Source: CAZLLE01 sp964560425
GTDB lineage: Bacteria; Campylobacterota; Campylobacteria; Campylobacterales; QNZT01
DNA: 45,311 bases
NCBI GenBank assembly: GCA_964560425.1
Contig: CAZLLE010000077.1
Location: forward strand, 1-45,311
Direction: 5' to 3'
The translations under genes were made by a program, and so were the position numbers. Each line of letters opens with the position of its first letter. The first letter of the stretch is position 1. Of this stretch, positions 1 through 8,683 are shown one piece after another. Under the pieces are notes generated by a model. It was not told where the DNA came from, searched no databases, and was given only the letters and a program-made list of their open reading frames with translations.

Positions 1-1
1 A

Positions 2-124
2 CAACAAAGTGAATTTTACGAAAGCACAAAAGATTTGATTCAATATATAGAACAAGAACATTTAAAATATATCGAAAGACAAGCACAAGTTATTCGTGCT
101 GATTTAGCTGAACTTTCAAAATAG
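2..124 (+). CDS. C-terminal end of an unidentified protein (5' truncated by window)
   Basis: An open frame runs from the window edge to a TAG stop at 122-124 and encodes about 40 residues. They are rich in Glu, Gln and Lys and look alpha-helical. The gene ends 9 nt before the MNT gene start and may share its transcript. Nothing in this short tail identifies a family, so no function is assigned. Confidence 0.5.
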   Translation, partial: QQSEFYESTKDLIQYIEQEHLKYIERQAQVIRADLAELSK

Positions 125-133
125 GAAAAGAGT

Positions 134-421
134 ATGACAAAAGAAACTATATTAGATTATTTAACAACACATAAAAAAGAGTTACAACAGAAATACCAAA
201 TAGAAAAAATTGGCATATTTGGAAGTTATTCAAGAGATGAAGAAAAAGAACATAGCGATATAGATATATTTGTCAAGATGAAACCAAGCCTTTTTGACAT
301 GATAGCATTGAAAGAGCAGATAGAAAAAGATTTACAAAAAGATGTAGACATCATAAGAGAACACAAAAATATAAAACCACTGCTGTTAAAGATGATACAA
401 AAGGATATAATCTATGTCTGA
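134..421 (+). CDS. mntA: MNT-domain nucleotidyltransferase, MntA-type antitoxin
   Basis: A 95-residue minimal nucleotidyltransferase. It carries the diagnostic GSX10DXD motif: Gly30-Ser31, ten residues, then Asp42-Ile-Asp44, the metal-binding pair. In characterised MntA/HepT pairs the MNT protein adds AMP to a tyrosine of the HEPN toxin and so neutralises it. The start has a GGAAAAGAG-like ribosome site just upstream. The 3' end overlaps the next gene (HEPN) by 8 nt, the usual antitoxin-toxin arrangement with coupled translation. The family and pairing are clear. The AMPylation role is inferred from family knowledge. Confidence 0.85.
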   Translation: MTKETILDYLTTHKKELQQKYQIEKIGIFGSYSRDEEKEHSDIDIFVKMKPSLFDMIALKEQIEKDLQKDVDIIREHKNIKPLLLKMIQKDIIYV

Positions 422-794
422 TAAAAACCTCATGATACTCTCTACTCTTGAAGATATAAAATTTTCTATAGAACTTATACTCGAAAGGTTTGAAGATATA
501 GAAACAAGTGATGATTTTTTAGATACACCAAATGGTCTTGAAAAACTTGATAGTATCTCTATGAGACTTATAGCTATAGGAGAGGGATTTAAAAATATAG
601 ATAAATTAACAAAACAAAGACTCTTACCCAAATATCCGCAAATTAATTGGAAAGGGGTAAAGGGGGTCAGAGACATACTATCTCATCACTATTTTCAATT
701 AGATACAGAAACTATTTTTGAAATATGTGATAAACATCTTGTAGAATTATTAGAAACTACACAAGAAATGGTAAAAAGTATAGATTATGAATAA
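414..794 (+). CDS. hepT: HEPN-domain RNase toxin, HepT type (DUF86)
   Basis: A 126-residue all-helical protein of the DUF86/HepT family. It contains the RX4HXY motif: Arg86, His91, Tyr93 (RDILSHHY). In HepT the Arg and His form the ribonuclease site of the dimer, and the Tyr is the residue modified by the MNT partner. It starts inside the 3' end of the mntA-like gene. Its own last codons overlap the start of the LolA-like gene by 8 nt, so the toxin pair and the downstream envelope operon may be read on one transcript. All key motif residues are present, so the protein looks functional. Confidence 0.85.
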   Translation: MSDKNLMILSTLEDIKFSIELILERFEDIETSDDFLDTPNGLEKLDSISMRLIAIGEGFKNIDKLTKQRLLPKYPQINWKGVKGVRDILSHHYFQLDTETIFEICDKHLVELLETTQEMVKSIDYE

Positions 795-1545
795 CAATAA
801 ATTACTCAAAATCAATATAAGTATACTCATTCCACTTCTATTTCTACTATCCACATATCTCCTAGCCAATGAAGCACAAGATATTCTCAAAAAAGTAGAT
901 CAAAATATCAGAGGTGAAAATATCTACATGAAGATGAGCATGACTATCAAATCAAGAGGACATAAGAGAACTATCAAAATGCAATCATGGTCGCAGGGGG
1001 ATAAGAAGAGTTTTGTGAAGATTACTTATCCTCCTAGAGATCGGGGGATTACTTTTTTGAGTTTGGATAATCAGATGTGGCAGTATGTACCAAAGATTGA
1101 GAGAGTTATTAAGATACCTCCATCTATGATGCTTCAAAACTGGATGGGGAGTGATATTACCAATGATGATATGGTAAAACAGAGTTCTATTGTAGAGGAT
1201 TATCACTCCAAGATATTGGATAAAAAGGGCAATATAGTTACTATTGAGCTTATTCCAAAAGATGAGGCTACTGTAGTTTGGGGGAAGATTATTATCAATG
1301 TTGATATCTCTACATATACAAGCGTTAAAGATATTTTTTATGATGAAGATAAAGAGAAGGTTCGTATTTTCACTTATGAAAATGTCAAAAAATTTGGCAA
1401 ATATAATATACCCACTCATTGGAAAATTCAATCAGTAGATAAAAAAGATAGTTATACAGTGATAGATATAGAAGATGTCAAATATGATACAGAAATTTCC
1501 GATCAATATTTCAAAAAAAGTGCTTTGAAACGGTTCTCTAGGTAA
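787..1545 (+). CDS. LolA-like outer-membrane lipoprotein-sorting protein
   Basis: A 252-residue exported protein. A hydrophobic stretch at about residues 10-27 ends near an Ala-Asn-Glu-Ala site and looks like a signal peptide. The mature part resembles the LolA-like family of outer-membrane lipoprotein-sorting proteins (COG2834), with the typical opening (ILKKVDQNIRG) and a half-barrel-like beta pattern with motifs such as MWQYVPKIERV and MGSDITNDDM. In this family the protein is thought to shuttle a lipid or lipoprotein across the periplasm. The next gene starts on its stop codon (1545) and encodes an FtsX-type permease, so it probably serves the adjacent ABC system. The actual cargo is unknown. 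Confidence 0.75.
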   Translation: MNNNKLLKINISILIPLLFLLSTYLLANEAQDILKKVDQNIRGENIYMKMSMTIKSRGHKRTIKMQSWSQGDKKSFVKITYPPRDRGITFLSLDNQMWQYVPKIERVIKIPPSMMLQNWMGSDITNDDMVKQSSIVEDYHSKILDKKGNIVTIELIPKDEATVVWGKIIINVDISTYTSVKDIFYDEDKEKVRIFTYENVKKFGKYNIPTHWKIQSVDKKDSYTVIDIEDVKYDTEISDQYFKKSALKRFSR

Positions 1546-2762
1546 TGTTTGATCTCGCACTAAAAAATATTCTTTTTTATAAAGGTCGCTCTTTTACGAC
1601 TTTTGTACTTACTTTTGTATCTGCTCTATTTTTTATTGTTTATGTCTCTATAATGGATGGTTCACACAACTCAATGCTTCAAAATTCACTAAAAATTTAT
1701 ACAGGAGCTATTGAAATATATAAAAAAGGGTATCGTGATATTGGAGGCAATGATTACCTCATCGAGAAGCTAGAAGAAATTGAGAATAAACTAAAAAATA
1801 TTGATGGTATATCTACTTATACTTCTAGATATGAGACTTATGGACTACTATCTGCCAAAGATAACTCTACTCCTGCTATGGTAGCGGGTATTATTCCCCA
1901 AAACGAGGAGAAAATAAGCCAACTCAAATCGGCTCTAATTGAGGGTGAGTTTTTGAATCAAGATAGCAATAATTGTATCTATTGCGGTAGTGATCTTGTC
2001 AAAAAGTTAGATGCCAAAATAGGTGATGAGATTAGTTTTATTGGGAGTGCTAGTGATAACTCTTTTGCTGCTGATATTTTTAGGCTTTGTGGTATTTTCA
2101 AAACTGGATTATTTGAGTTTGATTCTACAGTTTCATTTGTCAATAGAGACTATTTTGATACTCTTATGTTCTCACAAAATAAGGCATCTTATATCACTAT
2201 CAAACTTGATGATATAAATAAAGCAAATGAAATAAATAGAGAAATCTTAGAGATAGTAGATGACGATTATGAGAGTTTGACATGGAAAGTATTAATGAAA
2301 TCTATGGTGGAGCTGATGAAAGTCGATAGTATCTTTGGGTATATCTCTATCTCCCTATTTTTTGTAGTTATCTTTTTTGTTATTATGATTTATGGATTTA
2401 TTAATGTTAGTTCACGAGTAAAAGAGTTTGGAGTTTTGCGTTGTATTGGGTTGAGTAAAAAAAATATTAGAGTTTTACTATTTTATGAGATTTTTATTAT
2501 CTCCTCTCTTGCTATAGTTTTAGCTACACCAATTGGGGCTTATATCTCTTACTACTTTAATGTTCACCCTATTATTATAGAGGGAATGAGTGAAACTTAT
2601 AAAGAGTATGGAATTGTCTCAGATAAGTTACCATTGAATTTTGATCTTTTTACTATTTTTTGGAATGTTTTAGTTGTATATATACTAAATTTTTTAAGCA
2701 TAATCTATCCTATATCTTATATCAACTCTTTTAAACCAATTGAGGCAACCAGACATGTATAA
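1545..2762 (+). CDS. ABC transporter permease, FtsX/MacB family (LolC/E-like)
   Basis: A 405-residue inner-membrane permease. It has one N-terminal membrane helix (about 17-37), a large periplasmic domain (about 40-265) and three C-terminal helices (about 265-295, 315-340 and 370-390). This is the type VII ABC topology shared by MacB and LolCE. Between C-terminal helices it carries the conserved FtsX-like segment (REFGVLRCIGLSKK is approximated here by KEFGVLRCIGLSKK). The start codon overlaps the stop of the LolA-like gene. The 3' end overlaps the next permease by 8 nt. With the following two genes it forms a complete mechanotransmission-type ABC complex, probably working on envelope lipids or lipoproteins. 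Confidence 0.85.
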   Translation: MFDLALKNILFYKGRSFTTFVLTFVSALFFIVYVSIMDGSHNSMLQNSLKIYTGAIEIYKKGYRDIGGNDYLIEKLEEIENKLKNIDGISTYTSRYETYGLLSAKDNSTPAMVAGIIPQNEEKISQLKSALIEGEFLNQDSNNCIYCGSDLVKKLDAKIGDEISFIGSASDNSFAADIFRLCGIFKTGLFEFDSTVSFVNRDYFDTLMFSQNKASYITIKLDDINKANEINREILEIVDDDYESLTWKVLMKSMVELMKVDSIFGYISISLFFVVIFFVIMIYGFINVSSRVKEFGVLRCIGLSKKNIRVLLFYEIFIISSLAIVLATPIGAYISYYFNVHPIIIEGMSETYKEYGIVSDKLPLNFDLFTIFWNVLVVYILNFLSIIYPISYINSFKPIEATRHV

Positions 2763-3966
2763 ATTGATATTTTCTCTTGCATTTAAAAATGCCTTTTTGA
2801 GACTGCATCGTACAATTTTGGTAATTATCATGATTGCCATTAGTATGAGTATGATGTTGAGTATTCAAGGGCTTTATGATGGAATGACACTCAACATGAT
2901 AGAGAATACAAAACGAAGCGATAGTGGCGAGATAAGTCTATTTGCCAAAAACTATAGAATCAATAAAACATTACAAAATAGTATCTCAAATACACTAGAG
3001 ATTAAAAAAGAGTTGGAAAAATATAAAAACATAGATGCCATTGCACTAAGAATCAATATAGATGGGCTTAGTGCTACGGCTAGAAAATCGGCTTTTTCAT
3101 CTATTATTGGTATAGATTTGGAAGATGAGGAGAAATTTGGCTTATTTAGTAAGTTTCTAAAAGAGGGAGAGATTAGTTTCAAAAAAAGAGGAGCTATTAT
3201 AGGAAGTGAACTAGCTAAAAAACTTAAAATAAGAGTTGGCTCAAAAGTGATCTTCTCTACACAAGATAACTCAGAAGAGATAAATTCAATAGCTCTTAAA
3301 ATTAGAGGAATAGTTCAAACAACAAATATAAAACTAGATTCACAAGCAATATATGTAGATATAAAGAGAGTTCGACACTTTTTGGGAATCAAAGAGAGTG
3401 TTGCAACACAAATTGCAATCAGGACAACAGACAAAAATCTACTCAAAAAACTACAAACCAAATATCCAAACATTGATATAAAAAGCTTTTTGGAACTATA
3501 TCCAATGATAGAACAGATGAAAGATATTATGGTTATCTTCAACTCTATTACATTTTTTATTGTTATGCTTGTTGTTTTTATCGGAATTTTGGGTGTCATG
3601 TATGTCTCTATATTAGATCGTATTAGAGAGTTTGGAATCATGAGAAGTATTGGCATGAGCTATAAGGCTATAAGAATTCAGATATTTTTGGAGGCTCTTT
3701 TCGTTGGATTTTTTGGTTATATTAGTGGTGCAATTTTAGGATTTTTGGCACTTTTGTATCTTCAAAATGTTGGTTTGGATTTGAGTCAATTTGCTGATGG
3801 CATGGAGAGTTTTGGAATGCAAACCACGATATACGCACACTCCCAAATCTCATATTTTACAACTACATTTATAGCAATAGTTGGTGCTTCACTTTTGAGT
3901 GTACTACTACCTCTAAGAAAAATAAAAAAACTAAATCCTATTGAGGTAATAAAGGCTGACAAATGA
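2755..3966 (+). CDS. ABC transporter permease, FtsX/MacB family, second subunit
   Basis: A permease of about 403 residues with the same layout as its upstream neighbour: an N-terminal helix, a periplasmic domain, and three C-terminal helices containing REFGIMRSIGMSYKAIR. I chose ATG 2755 over the upstream TTG at 2740 because it gives an 8-nt overlap with the previous gene and a normal N-terminus (MYKLIFSLAFKN). The two permeases are diverged paralogues, as LolC and LolE are, and would form a heterodimer. The 3' end overlaps the ATPase gene in an ATGA arrangement. Confidence 0.85.
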   Translation: MYKLIFSLAFKNAFLRLHRTILVIIMIAISMSMMLSIQGLYDGMTLNMIENTKRSDSGEISLFAKNYRINKTLQNSISNTLEIKKELEKYKNIDAIALRINIDGLSATARKSAFSSIIGIDLEDEEKFGLFSKFLKEGEISFKKRGAIIGSELAKKLKIRVGSKVIFSTQDNSEEINSIALKIRGIVQTTNIKLDSQAIYVDIKRVRHFLGIKESVATQIAIRTTDKNLLKKLQTKYPNIDIKSFLELYPMIEQMKDIMVIFNSITFFIVMLVVFIGILGVMYVSILDRIREFGIMRSIGMSYKAIRIQIFLEALFVGFFGYISGAILGFLALLYLQNVGLDLSQFADGMESFGMQTTIYAHSQISYFTTTFIAIVGASLLSVLLPLRKIKKLNPIEVIKADK

Positions 3967-4634
3967 TAAGATTAGAACATGTAGAGAAGTACTTTTATAA
4001 AGGGGAACCTAGAGAAGTTCATGCCCTTAGAGATATTAATTTAAGTATCAAAAAAGGTGAATTTACTCTATTTAGTGGAGCATCAGGATGTGGAAAAACA
4101 ACCCTTCTCAATGCCATAGGGGCACTTGATAGTATTGATAGTGGCAAAATTTATTTTGAAAATAGAGATATTACTCTACTTGATGAAGATGAGAGAACAG
4201 ATTTAAGATTAAAAGAGATAGGTTTTGTTTTTCAATCTTACAATCTCATACCTGTATTAAATGTAGAGGAGAATATTGGCTTTATTATGAAACTAAGAGG
4301 TTTTTCACAACAACAGATAAAAGATAGAGTTCTTGAAGTAGCTTCAATATTAAAAATTGATACAAAACTAAAATCTTTACCAAATTTACTTAGCGGAGGG
4401 CAACAGCAACGAGTCGCTGTAGCCCGTGCAGTAGCAACCAAACCAAAAGTAATTTTGGCAGATGAACCAACAGCCAACCTTGACTCCAAAAACTCAAAAG
4501 CACTCATGGATATGATGAAAGAGCTAAATATAAAAGAGAAGATAAGCATAATATTTGCCTCACATGATAGTTATATTAAAGATAATGTTAATCGCATTGT
4601 TAAAATGCGTGATGGAGCTTTGGTTGACTCTTAA
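3963..4634 (+). CDS. ABC transporter ATPase, LolD/MacB type
   Basis: A 223-residue ATP-binding subunit with all motifs intact: Walker A (GASGCGKTT), Q-loop (FVFQSYNLIPVLNV), signature (LSGGQQQRVAVARA), Walker B (VILADEPTANLD) and H-loop (ASHD). Length and motifs match the LolD/MacB group that energises FtsX-type permeases from the cytoplasm. Its start overlaps the permease stop (ATGA), and the 3' end runs into the start region of the next gene. It completes the export operon from the LolA-like protein to the predicted outer-membrane protein. Confidence 0.92.
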   Translation: MIRLEHVEKYFYKGEPREVHALRDINLSIKKGEFTLFSGASGCGKTTLLNAIGALDSIDSGKIYFENRDITLLDEDERTDLRLKEIGFVFQSYNLIPVLNVEENIGFIMKLRGFSQQQIKDRVLEVASILKIDTKLKSLPNLLSGGQQQRVAVARAVATKPKVILADEPTANLDSKNSKALMDMMKELNIKEKISIIFASHDSYIKDNVNRIVKMRDGALVDS

Positions 4635-5697
4635 AAAAACTGTTTTTATAATCTATATTTTTATATATACACTTCATGCTGATATAGAATATAATATCAA
4701 CAATACAAACATTACACAATCAATAGATAATACGAGTTATAACTATAATAGATTAAGAGTTGAAGTTGATTTTAATAGAGATAACTTTTTTGCCTCCTTG
4801 ATAGGTGATGGAGTAAACTATTTAGGAAGCAATTATCTAAACTCTATATACTTTGATTATCTCAAACAAACAAAATCTGATACACCATTTAAAACACAAA
4901 CAAAATTTCATAAATATAATAATGGATCTTTCTACTCAAAAATATATCGTCTATATGGTGGATATGAAGATGAAAAAAGTAGAATTGTCATAGGGTTACA
5001 AAATATACAAATGGGAGTAGGACGGATATGGAGACCTACAAATCTTTTTAATCCACCCAATATCTACGCTATAGAGATAGATGAAGTTTTTGGAGTTGGG
5101 GCAATTAATTATACTCATCATTTAAATGATATGTCAAATTTTAGAGTTGTAATAAGCCAACAAAAGAGTCATGCTCTCAAATATGCCACACAATATAAAA
5201 CATTTTTAAATTTTGCAGACTTAGCCATAAATATCATCAAATCAGACAAAACTAAAATGGTTGGTTATGAGGTAGAGGGAAATCTTGGTGATAGTGGTAT
5301 TGAGGTTAGAAGCGAAGGAGCATATATAAAAAACCAACTAAAAACATTTTTTCAAGGAATTATTGGAGCTGATTATGGTTTTAAAAATGGGATAAATATA
5401 ATGGGTGAATTTCTTTATAGCTCCAAAACTTTCTCATTTACAGATGTATTGTTAAACTTTGATTCTGAAATAGCATCTAACATGAATCAATCAAAGTGGG
5501 GTATAGGGGCTACTATATCTTATAATTTTAATCTTTTTTTAGAGTCATCACTATTGTACATTGATAATAAAAACTCAAGATTCATCTCCCCTTCTCTTAC
5601 TTACACACTTAATGATTTTAACTCTTTTACTTTTGGAGCTATGTTTGAGCAAAAATATAAAGATAGTTACTATTTGAAATATAACCTCTCATTTTAG
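4612..5697 (+). CDS. Predicted outer-membrane beta-barrel protein of the ABC operon
   Basis: About 361 residues; I do not recognise a named family. A signal peptide (KKTVFIIYIFIYTLHA) is followed by alternating polar and aromatic strands and a C-terminal phenylalanine, typical of outer-membrane barrels. The longer open frame reaches back to 4555 but would overlap the ATPase by 80 nt. ATG 4612 or TTG 4624 fits better; the TTG has GGAG 6 nt upstream. The position after a LolA-like protein, two permeases and an ATPase suggests an outer-membrane receiver or target of that system. That role is inference. Confidence 0.65.
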   Translation: MELWLTLKKTVFIIYIFIYTLHADIEYNINNTNITQSIDNTSYNYNRLRVEVDFNRDNFFASLIGDGVNYLGSNYLNSIYFDYLKQTKSDTPFKTQTKFHKYNNGSFYSKIYRLYGGYEDEKSRIVIGLQNIQMGVGRIWRPTNLFNPPNIYAIEIDEVFGVGAINYTHHLNDMSNFRVVISQQKSHALKYATQYKTFLNFADLAINIIKSDKTKMVGYEVEGNLGDSGIEVRSEGAYIKNQLKTFFQGIIGADYGFKNGINIMGEFLYSSKTFSFTDVLLNFDSEIASNMNQSKWGIGATISYNFNLFLESSLLYIDNKNSRFISPSLTYTLNDFNSFTFGAMFEQKYKDSYYLKYNLSF

Positions 5698-5739
5698 GCT
5701 AAAAAAACAAATTTTTTATACCATTTCAGAGAAAAAACA

Positions 5740-5767
5740 ATTTTTTATAAAATATTTTATAAAAAAT
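5740..5767. repeat. 28-nt perfect AT-only palindrome
   Basis: Positions 5740-5753 are the exact reverse complement of 5754-5767 (half-site ATTTTTTATAAAAT). The palindrome sits between the barrel gene and the next gene, 4 nt upstream of a TATAAT at 5772. It could be an operator for a dimeric regulator, or simply a cruciform-prone AT tract. It has no GC in the stem, so it is a poor intrinsic terminator. Confidence 0.6.
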
Positions 5768-5771
5768 AGTA

Positions 5772-5777
5772 TATAAT
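5772..5777 (+). promoter_or_regulatory. Candidate -10 box upstream of the CHAP-like gene
   Basis: TATAAT in AT-rich DNA about 97 nt upstream of the start at 5874. Campylobacterota sigma-70 promoters often lack a clear -35, and none is seen here. The adjacent palindrome would overlap the region just upstream of the -10. Confidence 0.4.
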
Positions 5778-5873
5778 AACAATAGTTTTAATTTAAGCAC
5801 TAATTAGTGGTAAATGATCTGTCTGGATTATTTACTGGTAGTTAGTACTTATCTATGTTATTTAAGGATTAGA

Positions 5874-6680
5874 ATGTTTTCTCTAAAAAGAGTCGTGGCG
5901 GTTTTACTCTCTGTACAAGCAATATTATTTGCAAGTGTGAGTGTATTTCCAAACCAAGGAAATGTGGGCGATGAATTTAGTTTTAAAGTTGATCTAGACA
6001 AAAAGCTTTCAAGTGAGTATAGTGATATTTATCTGAGAATTTTTGAAGATAATAATGAAACTTACGATTATAAGATGAGTAGTGAAAATCGCCTGAATTA
6101 TAATTATAAGATGGCTATACACCAAATAGGTGAGAAGAGACTATTTACAATAGGAATAGAAGACCATCATGGTCAAGTTCATTGGAGCAGTCAAAAATGG
6201 ACTTATAGAGTTATAGATAATTCAGTACCTATAACAGATAAAAAACCTATTCAAAAAAAAGATACATATTATGCATCTCAAGCATATGAAAATGCTCGTG
6301 CTAGTCTAAAAAGAAAATCGGGATATACATTATGGAATGGAATCAAACGACATGGTAGGTGGGCAACTTCAAGAATGACATATTGTGCTAGATTTGTGAG
6401 AATGTGTTTTGGAGAGCCAGGTAAATATGATTCGGCAAAAGAGATGTTTAACCACTTCAAACAACTACATGTTATCAAGAAAGATACAATACCTCCAAAA
6501 GGTGCTGTTGTATTCTACTCTACCTCTAGTAAACATGGGCATACTGGTATTGCTGATGGTCTAGGAGGGCTATATTCTGCTTCTAGTTATGTTAAAGGTG
6601 TTAAATATGACAAAAACTTTAATAAAAAAGCTCTTTATCTAGGCTATGTTGATGCTAATAATTTCAAAAAGTATCATTAA
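5874..6680 (+). CDS. Secreted NlpC/P60-CHAP-like cysteine peptidase or amidase
   Basis: About 268 residues from ATG 5874, which has AAGGA at a good distance; the longer frame from 5814 lacks such a site. A signal peptide (about 1-22, ending IL-FAS) is followed by a beta-rich domain of about 90 residues and then a papain-like fold. The candidate nucleophile is Cys171 (TYCARFVR) at the start of a helix. The candidate histidine is His221 or His223 in HGHTGI, with the usual GAVVFY strand before it. Such enzymes cut peptidoglycan stem peptides or amide bonds in the periplasm. Family assignment rests on this Cys/His pattern and is moderately sure. NnrS follows after 3 nt. Confidence 0.6.
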   Translation: MFSLKRVVAVLLSVQAILFASVSVFPNQGNVGDEFSFKVDLDKKLSSEYSDIYLRIFEDNNETYDYKMSSENRLNYNYKMAIHQIGEKRLFTIGIEDHHGQVHWSSQKWTYRVIDNSVPITDKKPIQKKDTYYASQAYENARASLKRKSGYTLWNGIKRHGRWATSRMTYCARFVRMCFGEPGKYDSAKEMFNHFKQLHVIKKDTIPPKGAVVFYSTSSKHGHTGIADGLGGLYSASSYVKGVKYDKNFNKKALYLGYVDANNFKKYH

Positions 6681-6683
6681 TAG

Positions 6684-7832
6684 ATGAATTTCAAATACTT
6701 TTCATCTCAACCACATCAACCATTTTTTGCATTAGGAGTTATAAATAGTATACTCTTTATGTCTCTTTTTTTACTTTACTACAAGGGAATATTATCATTA
6801 GAGATCACACCATCTCAATTTCATTCCTACTCTCTAATATTTTTTGTTTTTACACCATTTTTTCAAGGTTTTTTGCTTACAACTTTTCCAAGATTTAGTC
6901 AAACAGCCCCTATAGAAGAAAAAAAGTATATGAACATATTTTATATGATACTCTCTTCTACTACTCTATTTTTAATAGGAGCTATATTTTCACAATATAT
7001 TATTCTACTTGCATATATAATATTACTAATAGCACTAATTTTTACTGGTTATATTTTCTATAACATATATAAAATATCTCCACTACCTACTCTTCATGAC
7101 CAATTTTGGATACTTACAGGATGGAGTATGGGGATAATTAGTCAAATACTTTTTATATTATATTTTTTTACAAATAGTGAAATAGTTTTTTCTTTAGCAA
7201 AAAGTATTGGTATATATCTCTATCTTGTCATTGTTGCTCTATCTGTAGGACAGAGAATGATTCCATTTTTTTCTCATATATTTATAAAACAAAATAAGAA
7301 TCTTCTCAAAATAGTATTTACTCTATTATCATTTATGATTATTTTCAAAAGTATCAATATAAATATAGATTTTATCTTTTCCATTTTGGCAGGAACTATT
7401 TTAGCCAAAGAGATATTCTCATGGAAGCTACCATTTAGAGAATCTGAGCCAATTTTATGGATACTTCATCTTGCTATCTTTTGGCTACCGATTGCTCTTA
7501 TTTTAGGTGGTATTGCATCTATTGCTGAACTTATATTTAATCAATCTTTTATATTCATACAGATACATCTTGTAGTATTAGGATTTGTTACAACTGTACT
7601 AATCGGTTTTGGCACAAGAGTCACAATAGGACACTCAGGAAACAGCATGATAATTGGTAAATATACACTTGTTCTATTTTACCTCACTCAAATATTGATC
7701 TACTTTAGAGCTATCTACTCTTTTAGTGGATCTTCACTAATATTTGATATATCTATTACTATTTGGATAGGAATTTTTATTGCATGGAGTATTAAATATT
7801 TTCCTGCACTTCTTTTTGGTAAAAAACTCTAA
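6684..7832 (+). CDS. nnrS: NnrS family heme/copper-binding membrane protein
   Basis: A 382-residue integral membrane protein with about 12 hydrophobic helices. It shows the NnrS hallmarks: an N-terminal HQPFFALG segment, FFQGFLLTTFPRF, VGQRMIPFF and GFGTRVTIGHSG. NnrS is a heme- and copper-containing membrane protein linked to nitric oxide resistance and denitrification in other proteobacteria. It is close behind the secreted peptidase-like gene but has no functional link to it that I can see. No NO reductase gene lies in the window. Confidence 0.88.
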   Translation: MNFKYFSSQPHQPFFALGVINSILFMSLFLLYYKGILSLEITPSQFHSYSLIFFVFTPFFQGFLLTTFPRFSQTAPIEEKKYMNIFYMILSSTTLFLIGAIFSQYIILLAYIILLIALIFTGYIFYNIYKISPLPTLHDQFWILTGWSMGIISQILFILYFFTNSEIVFSLAKSIGIYLYLVIVALSVGQRMIPFFSHIFIKQNKNLLKIVFTLLSFMIIFKSININIDFIFSILAGTILAKEIFSWKLPFRESEPILWILHLAIFWLPIALILGGIASIAELIFNQSFIFIQIHLVVLGFVTTVLIGFGTRVTIGHSGNSMIIGKYTLVLFYLTQILIYFRAIYSFSGSSLIFDISITIWIGIFIAWSIKYFPALLFGKKL

Positions 7833-8020
7833 CTAATAGCTTCACGGCATAATGAAATTTTTACTCAAAAAATAGAGATATTTCAACTATAAAAACATTA
7901 ATAAAATTATTTAAAAAATAAAACTTATTAAAATAATTTAAAATATTTTTTAAATTTCACAATTATTTCATTATTTTTCATAATAATACGGTATAAAAAT
8001 TAATTGACCGGAGCATTATA

Positions 8021-8509
8021 ATGACACAACTTGTTTTATTTATCAACGAACTTGGCGGAGAACATGAGGATACTTGGAATAAATTTTCCAATTTAATAGC
8101 ATATGATAGTATACTTAACGATTTTGATGCCAAAACATATACATATCCAACAAGACTTGTAAGTAATAGAAAGCTATTGCAAAAAAGTAGTCATACAACA
8201 GATAAACTTAAATTACCTATCATCAGAGAAATTGCACAGAGTCTTAAAAGTGAAATAGATCAAAGATATAAAAACTATGACAAAATCTATCTTATAACAG
8301 AGGGTACTGGATCATTAATTGCAAAAAAATATTTAATAGATGAATTATCAACCAATAGCGATAATAAACTAAAAGTAGAAAAACTTCTAACATATAAAAT
8401 TCCATCTGAAGATCCAAGCTGGGCGAGACTATCTCAAACATACAATCATAGTCAGATGAAAGAGCTAAATAGCAGTTATAGCACTCCAAAAATTTTACAA
8501 AGTGCATAA
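8021..8509 (+). CDS. Short alpha/beta-hydrolase-like protein lacking the nucleophile serine
   Basis: 162 residues. The opening (LVLFINELGGEHEDTWNKF) resembles the LVFVHGLGG..TW start of DUF676/SERAC1-type hydrolases. YDKIYLITEGTGSLIAKKYL matches the strand-elbow-helix where LIGHSMGGL is normally found. Here Gly95 stands at the serine position, Glu94 at the histidine, and the oxyanion HG is NE. The protein stops where only half of a hydrolase domain is complete, so the Asp/His part of the triad is missing as well. It looks like a pseudoenzyme or a remnant. GGAG lies 9 nt before the ATG, so it appears to be translated. Confidence 0.6.
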   Translation: MTQLVLFINELGGEHEDTWNKFSNLIAYDSILNDFDAKTYTYPTRLVSNRKLLQKSSHTTDKLKLPIIREIAQSLKSEIDQRYKNYDKIYLITEGTGSLIAKKYLIDELSTNSDNKLKVEKLLTYKIPSEDPSWARLSQTYNHSQMKELNSSYSTPKILQSA

Positions 8510-8514
8510 TATTA

Positions 8515-8557
8515 CTAAAAAGTAAGATAATTATTTAAATAATTATTTTACTTTTAG
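8515..8557. terminator. Long AT-rich inverted repeat after the hydrolase-like gene
   Basis: The left arm CTAAAAAGTAAGATAATTA and right arm TAATTATTTTACTTTTAG pair over about 20 bp with one bulge and one mismatch, centred on TTTAAA. It starts 6 nt after the stop. It may act as a terminator or mRNA-end structure that separates this gene from the TAXI/cyclase/channel unit. Confidence 0.5.
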
Positions 8558-8683
8558 GCATCTCTATATCTTTACTCCAACAATAGTACCAAACAGCCAA
8601 AAATTAAAATAATTTAATTTTTAAGTATTTAAATTAAATTAATTAAAATATTTTTTTATAAAAAATTTTAATGTAAATAATTA

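Noticed and set aside
4555..4611. Longer N-terminus for the barrel protein
   Set aside because: It would overlap the ATPase gene by 80 nt and place 20 odd residues before the signal peptide.
7833..8020. AT-rich stretch as a replication origin or DnaA-box cluster
   Set aside because: No clear DnaA boxes and no dnaA, dnaN or other origin genes nearby; simply an AT-rich promoter region.
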